From the NCBI GenBank assembly GCA_964551445.1, contig CAZKCG010000009.1, forward strand, positions 1-64,000: a stretch of DNA of 64,000 nt, given 5' to 3'. The notes under the pieces are model-generated. The model searched no databases. It was not told the origin of the DNA and saw nothing but the letters and a program-made list of their open reading frames with translations. The translations under genes were made by a program, and so were the position numbers. Positions 36,496 to 45,812 of this stretch are shown here, piece by piece. Within the stretch, counting starts at the first letter, position 1. Each line of letters starts with the position of its first letter. Origin of the DNA: DAOPXV01 sp964551445 (GTDB lineage Bacteria; Muiribacteriota; UBA9980).

Positions 36496-39153
36496 ATGCA
36501 ATACAGTTTTTTTGATAAAATGACGGAACTTATTTCGAAGAAAGCCGGCAAAACAGCCTTACAGATCAAGCGGAACGGCGGATATGTAAAATATTCCTAT
36601 GAAGATTTCTATAAAATGGCCTGCGGCATATCCCGCTATCTCAAGGAACTAGGCGTAAAAAAAGGCGATAACGTGGCGCTTTTTTCAGAGAACGGCCCCG
36701 AATGGGTCATCGCCTACTTCGGTATTCACGCCACCGGCGCTGCCGTCGTTCCTCTGGATTCTCAATATACCGACAGGGAATTATCAAATCTTCTTCCATA
36801 CGCCGGTGTCAAAATTATTTTATGCTCGTCCGCTTTGTATGAAAAAACGATAAAAATCCTTGATAATGAACTTAAATTCAAAAAGATCCTGATAATCGAC
36901 GCGCCCGGCGAAAATTCCATATTCGATCTCCCGCCCGCCGATTCACCCGCCGCATCCCGTGACGAGAACGATGTTATGAGCATGATATTTACCTCAGGGA
37001 CGACCGGCGATCCCAAAGGCGTAATGCTTACCGACAAAAATTTTCTCAGTAATATCGAATCAATAAATAAATTAGGCGTAGTGACTGAAAAAGATAATAT
37101 ACTCGCAATACTTCCCATGCATCATTGCTTTTCATTTACCGCCACCATACTTCTTCCGCTATTGAACGGCGGTTCGATAACTTTCCAGCCTTCGCTCAAG
37201 GGGCCGGATATACTCGCCGCGATGAACGAGACCGGCGTCACGAAAATGGCGGGGGTCCCCCAGCTTTTTTCGATATTCGAAAAAAATATTTTCGGAAAGA
37301 TCGAGAAACTCGGCGCCGGACAGCGAAAAATATTCAACCTTCTTTATAAACTTTCCGAATTCGTCTATGATAAGACCGGTTATATGCTCGGTAAAAAACT
37401 TTTCAAAAAGATCAGTTCTGCTTTCGGGCCGTCTTTCGACCTCTTCGTTTCAGGCGGCGCGAAGCTCGATCCTAAAACAGCTAAAAATTTCGCCGTGCTC
37501 GGACTCGAGATACTTGAAGGGTTCGGCCTGACCGAGACCGCTCCGGTTCTTACTCTTAATCCTCCGGGAAAAGCGCGTATAGGTTCCTGCGGAAAGCCTC
37601 TCCCCGGGGTCGAGATAAAGATATTGAATCCGGATAAGGAAGGCGTCGGCGAGATCATCGCCCGCGGTCCGAATATAATGCCGGGATATTATAATCATCC
37701 TGAATCCACGGCCGAGGTCATTAAGGACGGATGGTTCTATACCGGCGATCTCGGCTATCTGGACAAGGACGGCTATCTTTTCATAACCGGCAGGGCGAAG
37801 GACGTTATCGTCATGGCTTCCGGCAAGAACGTATATCCGGACGAGGTCGAAAAGCATTATCAGAAAACACCTTACGTTGCTGAAATGTGCGTTATGGCTG
37901 AGGATTCAAAAGACGGCAAGATAGAAAAGTTACGCGCCATCGTGGTCCCCAATTACAGGCTTTTCCGCGAACAGAACATCGCCAACTGCACTCATTATAT
38001 TAAGTGCGAATTCGAGGAACTTTCACTTAAAATTCCCACATATATGAGAATAACCGATTTCAAGATAATATCCGAGGAACTTCCGAGAACGCGCCTCGGT
38101 AAACTCAAACGCGCCGAGATAAAAAAACGCGGACTCTTTGACAGGACCAGCGACGACGCGGTTAAAAAACCCGAACTTACGCCCGAGGAACTAACGCTTA
38201 TGGCGGAACCGATAGCTGAAAAACTTGTGGAGCGCGTGAAAAAACTTACCGGCAAGACCGAAGCCGCGCCGCGCGACAACCTGGAACTCGACCTGGGAAT
38301 AGATTCTCTTACGCGTCTCGAACTTTTAGTCATTCTCGAATCGGAATTCGGTGTTAAGGTTAAAGAAACCGAGGCGTCTTCGCTGATCCATCTGAAAGAT
38401 CTTCTCGAAAAAGTCGTTAAAGAAGGGAAAATATCTGAACCGACAGGCGCGTCAGGCTTTCTGGAAGCTATCCGCAAAGAGCCCGAAGTTCCTTTCACTG
38501 AAGCGTATGATTTAAGGCCGGGAATTTTCGCGTCTTTCTTTAAATGGACCCTCAAACGGATAGTTTACGCTTTTTTCTCGCTGACATGCGGTATAAAGGT
38601 CAGGGGCCTTGAAAACATTCAACATAAAAAAGCCTTTTTACTCTGTCCCAATCATACGAGTTATATCGATCCTGTACTTATGTTTTTGATACTTCCGGAT
38701 TTTTTCAGCAAAAGAACATTCTTCTTCGCGCTCGAGGAAATGTTCGGCGGGCCTTACATGGCCTGGATGAGAAGACTTTTAAAAATAATTACTTCGGGGA
38801 CGGAGAATTCGATGATAAGATCGCTTCAATATTCATCGAAAGCTTTGTCAAAAGGCTTTCCTATATGCATATTTCCTGAAGGCCAGCGCACGATCGATAT
38901 GACGCTCATGCGTCCCAAAAAAGGGTTCGCCATATTAGCGGGCGAACATCACGTTCCGATCTATCCCGTTTATATAGACGGTGCGCTGAATATGTTCTCA
39001 AAACCGAATCCCGGTTTCACCCGGGCGCCTTTGACAGTTACGATAGGTGAACCGATAATGCCTCCCGATAAGACCGAGTTCAAAGAAGAAGATTATGAAC
39101 TTATGATGAAGCTCTGGTACCTCTCGGTTTTGAAACTCGGGCCTAAAAAATAA
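36496..39153 (+). CDS. Three-domain fusion: AMP-forming acyl ligase, acyl carrier protein and PlsC-type acyltransferase
   Basis: Residues about 1-545 are an adenylate-forming acyl ligase with 'MIFTSGTTGDPKGVMLT', 'GFGLTETAPVLTLNPPG', 'GWFYTGDLGYLDKDGY' and the catalytic lysine region 'PRTRLGKLKR'. Residues about 570-650 are an acyl carrier domain, with the phosphopantetheine serine in 'DLGIDSLTRLELL' (near 603). Residues about 690-885 are a PlsC/LPLAT acyltransferase with 'NHTSYIDP' (H-x4-D) and 'FPEGQRT'. E. coli Aas joins acyltransferase and ligase without a carrier domain, and in the reverse order. The likely job is to activate a free fatty acid, hold it on the internal carrier and transfer it to a lysophospholipid or similar acceptor. 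The following MFS gene supports that. Confidence 0.88.
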   Translation: MQYSFFDKMTELISKKAGKTALQIKRNGGYVKYSYEDFYKMACGISRYLKELGVKKGDNVALFSENGPEWVIAYFGIHATGAAVVPLDSQYTDRELSNLLPYAGVKIILCSSALYEKTIKILDNELKFKKILIIDAPGENSIFDLPPADSPAASRDENDVMSMIFTSGTTGDPKGVMLTDKNFLSNIESINKLGVVTEKDNILAILPMHHCFSFTATILLPLLNGGSITFQPSLKGPDILAAMNETGVTKMAGVPQLFSIFEKNIFGKIEKLGAGQRKIFNLLYKLSEFVYDKTGYMLGKKLFKKISSAFGPSFDLFVSGGAKLDPKTAKNFAVLGLEILEGFGLTETAPVLTLNPPGKARIGSCGKPLPGVEIKILNPDKEGVGEIIARGPNIMPGYYNHPESTAEVIKDGWFYTGDLGYLDKDGYLFITGRAKDVIVMASGKNVYPDEVEKHYQKTPYVAEMCVMAEDSKDGKIEKLRAIVVPNYRLFREQNIANCTHYIKCEFEELSLKIPTYMRITDFKIISEELPRTRLGKLKRAEIKKRGLFDRTSDDAVKKPELTPEELTLMAEPIAEKLVERVKKLTGKTEAAPRDNLELDLGIDSLTRLELLVILESEFGVKVKETEASSLIHLKDLLEKVVKEGKISEPTGASGFLEAIRKEPEVPFTEAYDLRPGIFASFFKWTLKRIVYAFFSLTCGIKVRGLENIQHKKAFLLCPNHTSYIDPVLMFLILPDFFSKRTFFFALEEMFGGPYMAWMRRLLKIITSGTENSMIRSLQYSSKALSKGFPICIFPEGQRTIDMTLMRPKKGFAILAGEHHVPIYPVYIDGALNMFSKPNPGFTRAPLTVTIGEPIMPPDKTEFKEEDYELMMKLWYLSVLKLGPKK

Positions 39154-39195
39154 TTATCATGAAATTTGAATATATAAAGGCTGGAATAAATAGAT

Positions 39196-41085
39196 ATGTC
39201 CGATAAATTTTTGGCGACGCGCGGGAAAACATCCGGCAGGGGCTTTGTTTCCCTCATATCGGCCCAGCTTCTGGGCGCTTTCAACGATAAAGGCTTCATG
39301 ACGCTGATAACGCTGTATCTTTCGGCTCACGTCGCGCCCTCTGAAAAATCTTTTTATATAGCAGTTGCCACGGCCCTTTTCATAACGCCGTTCATATTGT
39401 TTTCAACATATTGCGGATATTTCGCCGATAAATTCTCGAAACGGACGATAATGCTCGCGGTCAAATGCTGGGAAATATTCATAATGTTCTTCGGCCTGGC
39501 CGCTTTTTATTTTCAGAGCATGCCGGCCCTTTTCGGCGCTCTCTTCTGTCTTGGCATACATTCCACGCTCTATTCGCCCGCCAAATACGGAATATTGCCT
39601 GAAATACTGACCGACGAGGAACTTTCAAACGGCAACGGCATACTCGAACTTACGACCTTCGTTTCCATAATAGCCGGGACCATAGCGGCATCGCTTCTAT
39701 TCAAGTTCTTTAAAACCGATCTATATTACGCATCGTTTATATTCATAGCCATAGCTTGCATGGGGCTCTGTCTTACTTATTTCGTCCCGCGCGTTCCGCC
39801 TTCCGGAGTGAGCGAACCGTTCCGGTTCAATTTCATCGGCGGAGTTTATGATGAACTGAAACGGGCGTACAAGGACAGGGCCTTGTTTTTGACGCTCGCG
39901 GCGATAACTTTTTTCTGGCTTCTGGCGACCGCTATAAATAATAATATCATAACTTATTCAAAGGATATGCTTCAGATATCCGAGGACCAAATGGGCTTTT
40001 TACTGGCCGCTCTGGCTATAGGCATAGGGTTCGGCTCGGGTCTCGCCGGGAAGATGTCTGGCGACATGGTCGAATTCGGCCTCGTTCCGCTTGGATCGAT
40101 CGGAATGACGATGTTTTTATTCGATCTTAATTTTTCTCACGGATACGTAAAAGCCTTTTTTTTCAACCCGAACGCGTCTAACTTTCATATGATACGGACC
40201 GGCTTCGATCTTTTCATGATCGGTTTATTCGCTGGGCTTTTCATGGTGCCGCTTCACGCCTATCTTCAGGTGAAGGCGCCTAACGGAGAGACCGGGCGGA
40301 TAATAGGCCTTATGAATTTCACTTCAAACATCTTCATGGTTTTCGCGTCATTCATGGTTTATTTTATGCACGATAACTCCTTCATGCCGCTCAATTCAGC
40401 CAATATATTCGCCGTTCTGGGCGTTATGACGCTCGCAATGACGGTCATAATAATATGGATGCTGCCTGATTTTCTGTTAAGGCTGGTGTTTTTCGTTACG
40501 GCCAATATCATCTACCGTATCAAACTTGCCGGCGAGGTAAGACTGCCTATTTCCGGACCCGCTATGGTGGTGGCGAATCACGCGTCGCTGGCCGACGTTT
40601 TTATTTTGAACGCCGTGACGCATCGTCACATAAGGTTCATGCTCGAACGGTCTTATTATGAAAGGTCTTGGTTCCAATGGCTTTTCAGGATGATGAAGGT
40701 CGTTCTTATAACATCGGATAAACCGCTGGATGAAGAGATAGCCGCGGCCCGAGCCGTTTTAGCGGATGGAAAAATTCTGTGTTCATTCCCGGAAATATTC
40801 ATAACCGACAATGGCCTCATGAAAGAATTCAAGTACGATCCTTCGAAAATTTCAGAAGGCCTCGGCGTCAGGGTTTATCCGGCCTGCATTTCAGGCATGT
40901 GGGGTTCCATGTTCGGCATGTGCGAAGGCCGGCCGCAATTAAAGATGCCGGAAAAATTAATGCGTAAGGTGCATGTCGAATTCGGCGCCCCTTTAACTTC
41001 GTCCGCGACGGTTGAAACAATAAGGCGTGCGATCGAAGGGCTTCTTGAAAAAGCTGAAAAGCCCGCCGCGGGAGATGCGAAATGA
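39196..41085 (+). CDS. MFS (LplT-like) transporter fused to a PlsC-type acyltransferase
   Basis: Residues about 1-430 form a twelve-helix MFS transporter similar to the lysophospholipid flippase LplT ('SAQLLGAFNDKGFMTLITLY', 'GFGSGLAGKMSGDMVEFGLV'). Residues about 445-629 form an acyltransferase with 'VANHASLADVFIL' (H-x4-D). The usual FPEG motif reads 'SFPEIFITD', so the glycine is replaced by isoleucine. In E. coli, LplT brings lysophospholipid to Aas; the neighbouring Aas-like fusion makes the same job likely here. The second acyltransferase may have a changed acceptor or be weakly active. The ankyrin gene overlaps its stop by 4 bp. Confidence 0.85.
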   Translation: MSDKFLATRGKTSGRGFVSLISAQLLGAFNDKGFMTLITLYLSAHVAPSEKSFYIAVATALFITPFILFSTYCGYFADKFSKRTIMLAVKCWEIFIMFFGLAAFYFQSMPALFGALFCLGIHSTLYSPAKYGILPEILTDEELSNGNGILELTTFVSIIAGTIAASLLFKFFKTDLYYASFIFIAIACMGLCLTYFVPRVPPSGVSEPFRFNFIGGVYDELKRAYKDRALFLTLAAITFFWLLATAINNNIITYSKDMLQISEDQMGFLLAALAIGIGFGSGLAGKMSGDMVEFGLVPLGSIGMTMFLFDLNFSHGYVKAFFFNPNASNFHMIRTGFDLFMIGLFAGLFMVPLHAYLQVKAPNGETGRIIGLMNFTSNIFMVFASFMVYFMHDNSFMPLNSANIFAVLGVMTLAMTVIIIWMLPDFLLRLVFFVTANIIYRIKLAGEVRLPISGPAMVVANHASLADVFILNAVTHRHIRFMLERSYYERSWFQWLFRMMKVVLITSDKPLDEEIAAARAVLADGKILCSFPEIFITDNGLMKEFKYDPSKISEGLGVRVYPACISGMWGSMFGMCEGRPQLKMPEKLMRKVHVEFGAPLTSSATVETIRRAIEGLLEKAEKPAAGDAK

Positions 41086-42764
41086 CGGATACTCTTCAAA
41101 ATCGCGCAAGGACCGCTCTCATGTACGCTACCGGAAATGGGAATATAGAGCTTGTAAGGCTTCTGATCTCCCGCCGGGTCGACGTCAATCTGCGCGACAG
41201 ATACGGCAATACCGCCCTGATTCTCGCAACCTCGAAAGGCAACCTTGAAATAGTAAAACTTCTCATGACGAGCGGCGCGGACATAAACGCCCGGAAAAAT
41301 AACGGCCATACTTCTTTAATGGAAGCCGTTATGGGTTCTTTCACGGAGCTGGTTAAATTTTTTCTGAAAATGGGATGCGACGTCAACGCTTCAGACGCTG
41401 ACGGCGTTACGGCTTTAATGCTCGCGGCGGCTTCCGGCAGAACTGAATTTCTGACCATGCTCGCCGAATCCGGGGCCGATATCAACGCCAGCGATAAAAA
41501 CGGCAACACGGCGCTTATATCAGCGGTAAGAAGCGGCAACCCCGCCGCCGCGAATTTTCTCATTGAAGCCGGAACATCCGTTACCGCTAAAAATTCCGAC
41601 CACAAAAGCGCGCTCATATTTTCCGCTATGGACGGGCTCGTCGATATGATGATCATTCTTCTGGCGAAAGATCCGTCCAATATCAATGAATCCGACGCCG
41701 ACGGCAATACTCCGCTTATCTACGCCGTTAGAAATTCAAGTTACGAAATGGCGAAAATACTTATAGAATTCGGCTGCGATGTGAATTCTTCCGATGTCGG
41801 AGGAATGACGCCGCTTATGGTGTCGTCGATAAGCGGGTACGCGGATATCGTAAAACTTTTGATCTCCCGCGGCGCCGACGTGAACGCTAAAAGCAACGAT
41901 AACATGACCGCTCTCATGTTAGCCGTCATAATGGGGCACGGTGAGATAGTCAGCATCCTCGCCGGCTGCGTAGCGGATATAAAAGATTTTTCTCCCGCGT
42001 TCGTTCTTGCCGCTCAGAACGGTTATACCGAACTCGTTGATTTTTTTCTGGCAAAAGGCGTTTCCGTTAACGCCCGCGACGGGAACGGCAATACGGCTCT
42101 CGTTTACGCGGTTGAGAAGGGATTCGACGAAATAGCCGCTATTTTGATCAAGGCTTCTGCCGATCTGAATTCACAGTCGAGCGAAGGCAAGACGCCTCTT
42201 ATAATCGCCTGTGAAAAAGACATGGAAAATCTGGCGCGGACGCTTCTTAGTAAAGGCGCGCTCATAGGACTCCGCGATAATTACGGATACACCGCTCTTA
42301 TGACCGCTTCGCTTAACGACCGCGCGGGCATCGTTAAAATCTTACTTGAAGCCGAAAAAGACATCACGCCGGCTTCGGCCCAGCTTTTGTACGACTCTCT
42401 TATAATCGCCTCCAATAAAGGAAATTTTGAAACGGTGAAAGCTCTTGCGGCCGTCATCCCGAATTTGAACGCGAAGCATAATTACGGCAAGACGCCTTTG
42501 ATATGCGCGTCCTGCGGCGGCCATACAGCGGTGATGAAATTTCTTATCGACTCCGGAGCCAACATCAACGCGGCCGATGACGCCGGCAAAACGCCTATAA
42601 TATACGCTTATTCATACGGCAATATCGAAGCCATAAAACTTTTGCTGAATGAGGGCGCGAATGCGGTCGCGCGTGATAAGTCCGATAACAGCATCTTAAG
42701 CATGGCCCGAAATGACGGAAATAAAGAGATACTCGAACTTCTTGAAAAATATTGCATAAAATAA
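41082..42764 (+). CDS. Ankyrin-repeat protein (about 17 repeats)
   Basis: Almost the whole 560-residue chain consists of 33-residue ankyrin repeats of the form 'GNTALILATSKGNLEIVKLL' and 'SGADINAR'. Consecutive repeats start about every 99 bp. There is no signal peptide or membrane segment, so it should be cytoplasmic. Ankyrin stacks bind proteins. The 4-bp overlap with the MFS-acyltransferase gene and closeness to the acyl-ACP synthetase suggest a partner in that lipid unit, but this is inference. Confidence 0.93.
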   Translation: MTDTLQNRARTALMYATGNGNIELVRLLISRRVDVNLRDRYGNTALILATSKGNLEIVKLLMTSGADINARKNNGHTSLMEAVMGSFTELVKFFLKMGCDVNASDADGVTALMLAAASGRTEFLTMLAESGADINASDKNGNTALISAVRSGNPAAANFLIEAGTSVTAKNSDHKSALIFSAMDGLVDMMIILLAKDPSNINESDADGNTPLIYAVRNSSYEMAKILIEFGCDVNSSDVGGMTPLMVSSISGYADIVKLLISRGADVNAKSNDNMTALMLAVIMGHGEIVSILAGCVADIKDFSPAFVLAAQNGYTELVDFFLAKGVSVNARDGNGNTALVYAVEKGFDEIAAILIKASADLNSQSSEGKTPLIIACEKDMENLARTLLSKGALIGLRDNYGYTALMTASLNDRAGIVKILLEAEKDITPASAQLLYDSLIIASNKGNFETVKALAAVIPNLNAKHNYGKTPLICASCGGHTAVMKFLIDSGANINAADDAGKTPIIYAYSYGNIEAIKLLLNEGANAVARDKSDNSILSMARNDGNKEILELLEKYCIK

Positions 42765-42776
42765 AACGGGGGGAAA

Positions 42777-43322
42777 ATGTTAAGAGGAGATTTTACGGTA
42801 ATAGCCGGATGTATGTTCTCGGGCAAGACCGAAGAACTGATCAGGCTCGTGCACCGCGCGCGCATAGCCAGGAAAAAAGTAAAGGTGTTCAAAAGCGTTC
42901 TTGATAAACGCTATTCGGATGACAACGTCGTTTCGCATAACAAGAACGACGTTATCGCCATACCGGTTTCGACGGCCGCTGAGATCGAAAAACATATAAC
43001 GGCCGAAGATGAGATAATCGCCATAGACGAGATCCAGTTCTTTAAAGGCGAGATCGTCGCGAGCATTAAAAAATGGCTCTTTCAGGACGGGAAAAAAGTT
43101 ATAGCCGCCGGATTGAACCAGGACTCGAAGGGCGACCCGTTCGGGCCGATGCCGCAGCTTTTAGCTCTCGCCGACGACATCATAAAGTTAAACGCAATAT
43201 GTATCAAATGCGGAAATATCGCGAACAAATCGCACCGCATAGTTAAATCAGAGGAACAGATAGTCGTTGGCTCGACCGATTTTTACGAAGCCAGATGCGC
43301 CGGCTGCTGGGAACCGAATTAA
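42777..43322 (+). CDS. tdk: Thymidine kinase
   Basis: Salvage enzyme phosphorylating thymidine. P-loop 'AGCMFSGKTEELIRL' (residues about 9-17), the acidic Walker B-like 'IIAIDEIQFFKG' and the lasso-domain zinc site formed by 'CIKCG' and 'CAGC' near the C-terminus identify type II TdK. The 181-residue length is slightly short but complete. The ribosome-binding run GGGGGG lies 5 bp before the ATG. It starts 12 bp after the ankyrin gene, so it is likely cotranscribed. Confidence 0.95.
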   Translation: MLRGDFTVIAGCMFSGKTEELIRLVHRARIARKKVKVFKSVLDKRYSDDNVVSHNKNDVIAIPVSTAAEIEKHITAEDEIIAIDEIQFFKGEIVASIKKWLFQDGKKVIAAGLNQDSKGDPFGPMPQLLALADDIIKLNAICIKCGNIANKSHRIVKSEEQIVVGSTDFYEARCAGCWEPN

Positions 43323-43338
43323 ATAAGGCGATGAAATT

Positions 43339-44193
43339 ATGATCGAAAATAAAATGAGGCCGACGCCCGGACAAAGGCTGGTTTTTATGTTAAAAAGCCT
43401 GTTTTTCGTCTATTTTGTGACTCTTATGATGATGATCGCGTTCGTCGATCACATAGTGTTCTTTCCGATGTTCACGAAAAAGATCATCGCGAAACCTTCG
43501 GATATAGGCTTCAGATTTGAACGCAGCATTGTTGAGACCGCCGACGGCGCCAAACTTAACTGCTGGTATATAACCTGTTCGGAAACCGCCGAAACATCCA
43601 TGTTCGTCGCTCACGGAAACGCGGAAAATATATCGCAAGCGATGTATCAGGCGGCCTATGTCGGAAATAAACTCGGCGCGAATATATTTTTATATGATTA
43701 TCGCGGTTATGGCGAGAGCACCGGAAGCCCATCCATTAAAAACTTTTATGCCGACGCTGAGATCTGTTACGAACATTTTCTGAAGATCCCCGGAATTAAA
43801 GATCACAAAAAAATAATATACGGAAGATCCCTCGGCGGGGCTGTGGCCGTTTATTTAGCGTCCAAATTCGACTGTCACCGCCTGATAACCGAATCGACTT
43901 TTGCGTCCGTTCGAAACCATGTCTGGTATAATAAAGTGCTTTTCGTTTTCTATCCGTTCACGCCGAACTATCTGCCGTCCATCGAAAAGGCGGCGTCGGT
44001 CAAGGCGCCATGGCTTATAATCCACGGCGGGGAAGATGCCGAGATAAGCCCGCGAAACGCCGACGTGTTCTATGACGCGAATCTTAGTTCGAAGCGCGAA
44101 AAATATATCGTTACCGTCGCCGGACATAACGATCTTTTTATGACCGCCGGCCCCGACAGGTACTGCGCGAGGATCGCGAAATTCTTGAAATGA
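43339..44193 (+). CDS. Membrane-anchored alpha/beta hydrolase (BEM46/YqkD-like)
   Basis: A membrane helix at about residues 13-35 anchors an alpha/beta-hydrolase domain. The nucleophile elbow is 'YGRSLGGAVAVY' (Ser near residue 158). Oxyanion region 'VAHGNAENISQA', late acid in 'IHGGEDAEISPRNAD' and catalytic His in 'VAGHNDLFM' complete the triad. Length (284) fits the BEM46-like family, serine hydrolases of unknown natural substrate. It is the last gene before a strong bidirectional terminator. A link to lipid turnover is possible given its upstream neighbours. Confidence 0.85.
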   Translation: MIENKMRPTPGQRLVFMLKSLFFVYFVTLMMMIAFVDHIVFFPMFTKKIIAKPSDIGFRFERSIVETADGAKLNCWYITCSETAETSMFVAHGNAENISQAMYQAAYVGNKLGANIFLYDYRGYGESTGSPSIKNFYADAEICYEHFLKIPGIKDHKKIIYGRSLGGAVAVYLASKFDCHRLITESTFASVRNHVWYNKVLFVFYPFTPNYLPSIEKAASVKAPWLIIHGGEDAEISPRNADVFYDANLSSKREKYIVTVAGHNDLFMTAGPDRYCARIAKFLK

Positions 44194-44200
44194 GCCATTA

Positions 44201-44250
44201 AAAAAGCCCGCATGCCGGAAAACCTTTATTCATCGACGCGCGGGCTTTTT
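44201..44250. terminator. Bidirectional rho-independent terminator
   Basis: AAAAAGCCCGC (44201-44211) pairs with GCGGGCTTTTT (44240-44250) around a 28-base loop. The A-run and T-run at the ends serve both converging genes, the hydrolase on plus and the MerR regulator on minus. Confidence 0.85.
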
Positions 44251-44287
44251 CATTCAGAGTGGTTTCAGAAATATGCCATCCAGTATA

Positions 44288-45055
44288 TTATTTTTGAGTT
44301 TGAGACAGTTTATCGCAATACGCGTGCATGGCGTCGCGCATGAATTTCGCCAGGCCTTTTTCGAACTTCTCGTAAAACGCCGTGAATCTTTCATCGCCGA
44401 CATAAAGATCGCCCAGTCCCCTGTAAATTTCAGGAGTACAGGTATAAAATTTCTCGTTTATCATATCGAAGTGTTTTTCTATATTTTCCTGCACTTTTTT
44501 GCCGGAGGGCTTTTTTCCGTTCCGCATCAATTTTGCGATCTCTTCATAGATCTGCTCGCCCAGCGCTTTTATATCGTTCCAGTCGGCCTTCGTGTATTTT
44601 TCCGTTCTTCGTTCGCATTCATCGACCGTTTTTTTACAGTATTTTTCTCTGGCCTCTTTTCTGTATTCCTCGATCTTCGCATCGTCGAACGCGCCGAACA
44701 TTTCCTTTTTTTTCATAGTTTTCCCACCTTCATATGCGTTGATAGTTTTTTCGATTGTACCTATTATAGCCTCGAGCCTTTTCTTTTTTTTCAAAAGCGC
44801 CGTTTTGTGATCGATAAGCGCCTCTTTACGGTCGAATTCAGGACTTGCGATCATTTGGGCTATCTCATTCAGGCTGAAATCGAGCTCCTTGAAAAAAAGT
44901 ATCTGCAGGAGTTTTTCAAGGTCCTCATCCGAATATTGCCTGTAGCCCGCCCGGCTTTTTCCAGCCGGCGCAAGAAGGCCGATATTATCGTAGTGATGAA
45001 GCGTTCTTATGCTTACTCCGGATAACTTCGCTACATCTTTTACCGCGTATGACAT
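44288..45055 (-). CDS. MerR-family regulator with TipAS ligand-binding domain
   Basis: The N-terminal MerR HTH (residues 2-72, 'YAVKDVAKLSGVSIRTLHHY', 'YRQYSDEDLEKLLQIL') is followed by the dimer coiled coil. A C-terminal TipAS domain (about residues 125-250) contains 'ADWNDIKALGEQIYEEI', 'EKHFDMINEKFYTC' and 'YVGDERFTAFYEKF'. TipAS domains bind antibiotics and other hydrophobic ligands, and the family usually activates its own promoter. ATG 45055 has GGAGG 8 bp upstream; the in-frame GTG at 45064 lies too near it. A 19-bp-spaced promoter with a matching dyad lies just upstream, supporting autoregulation. Other targets are not visible. Confidence 0.92.
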   Translation of the reverse strand: MSYAVKDVAKLSGVSIRTLHHYDNIGLLAPAGKSRAGYRQYSDEDLEKLLQILFFKELDFSLNEIAQMIASPEFDRKEALIDHKTALLKKKKRLEAIIGTIEKTINAYEGGKTMKKKEMFGAFDDAKIEEYRKEAREKYCKKTVDECERRTEKYTKADWNDIKALGEQIYEEIAKLMRNGKKPSGKKVQENIEKHFDMINEKFYTCTPEIYRGLGDLYVGDERFTAFYEKFEKGLAKFMRDAMHAYCDKLSQTQK

Positions 45056-45075
45056 TTCGTCCACCTCCGATAATA

Positions 45076-45106
45076 ATCATAAACTATAACGTTACGTAAG
45101 AGTCAA
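45076..45106 (-). promoter_or_regulatory. MerR-type promoter with 19-bp spacer and operator dyad
   Basis: Minus-strand TTGACT (45106-45101) and TATGAT (45081-45076) are separated by 19 bp, the hallmark of MerR-activated promoters. The spacer is filled by a dyad at 45083-45103: ACTCTTACGT-A-ACGTTATAGT, with 8 of 10 positions symmetric, like the CTAACGT-type sites of this subfamily. The rest of 45107-45285 has no gene; a weak CGGC/GCCG stem at 45232-45246 may end the minus-strand transcript arriving from 45286. Confidence 0.8.
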
Positions 45107-45285
45107 TTATTTTATTAAAATATTTAAAATTATAAAATACCCTCTCAGGGAATTTATCATATAGAACATTCAGGCTAATATAAAACAAGGTGTTTCGGCC
45201 GGAAATAATATTTGCACATAATAAAACAGGACGGCGAAGTAAGCCGAATGAGATATGTTTTGAAATTCTTATGAGCGGCAGGCTT

Positions 45286-45792
45286 TTAAGCAGCCGTTAA
45301 TTCGCTTTCGCCATTTTTTTCTTTTCCGGAAAAAAAGATCTTCATCGTGAAATATAAAAGCATGAATATTGAAGCGACACAAAGCGACATTCCGACGGCG
45401 AAAATGGGTTTTTCCACGGCCGAAAAATTTATTATCTGGCACGGTATCTTCACGATCTCGGTCGTTACTTCTATGAATAGTCCTATCACAAGAAAAGAGA
45501 TGCCGTAGTCATGGCAAAGATGATCCAGATTTGATTCTGTTTCGCTCGCCGCCGCCGGATATATTTTCGCTATTTTAAATATCGATTCCCGCTCTTCCAG
45601 GACCACGCCGTAGGCTACAAGTATCGTTGCGATAGCATTCATTATATTGTCCATCTGTACCGCGTCGTCGGCCTGGTTAAATAAGAGCGTGAAAGCGTTG
45701 AACATTGAAAACGAGAAGACGGCAAGCAGAATAAAATTGAAGATCGTCAAGCCGCCTTTTGACATAAAAAATTTAACTGTTCGTTTCGTCAT
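45286..45792 (-). CDS. Uncharacterised four-helix membrane protein
   Basis: 168 residues with about four membrane helices (approximately 14-36, 48-64, 93-112 and 127-150). A cytoplasmic-looking loop 'LEERESIFKIAKIYPAAASE' lies between helices two and three. I do not recognise the family. It starts 20 bp after the pentapeptide-repeat gene and is the last gene of a minus-strand run beginning with the DUF486 gene. Role unknown. Confidence 0.7.
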   Translation of the reverse strand: MTKRTVKFFMSKGGLTIFNFILLAVFSFSMFNAFTLLFNQADDAVQMDNIMNAIATILVAYGVVLEERESIFKIAKIYPAAASETESNLDHLCHDYGISFLVIGLFIEVTTEIVKIPCQIINFSAVEKPIFAVGMSLCVASIFMLLYFTMKIFFSGKEKNGESELTAA

Positions 45793-45812
45793 TATGATGT
45801 CTCCCTGAAAAA

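Noticed and set aside
41096..41707. Minus-strand 203-codon frame over the ankyrin gene
   Set aside because: Mirror image of the repeated ankyrin codons; no protein-like features of its own.
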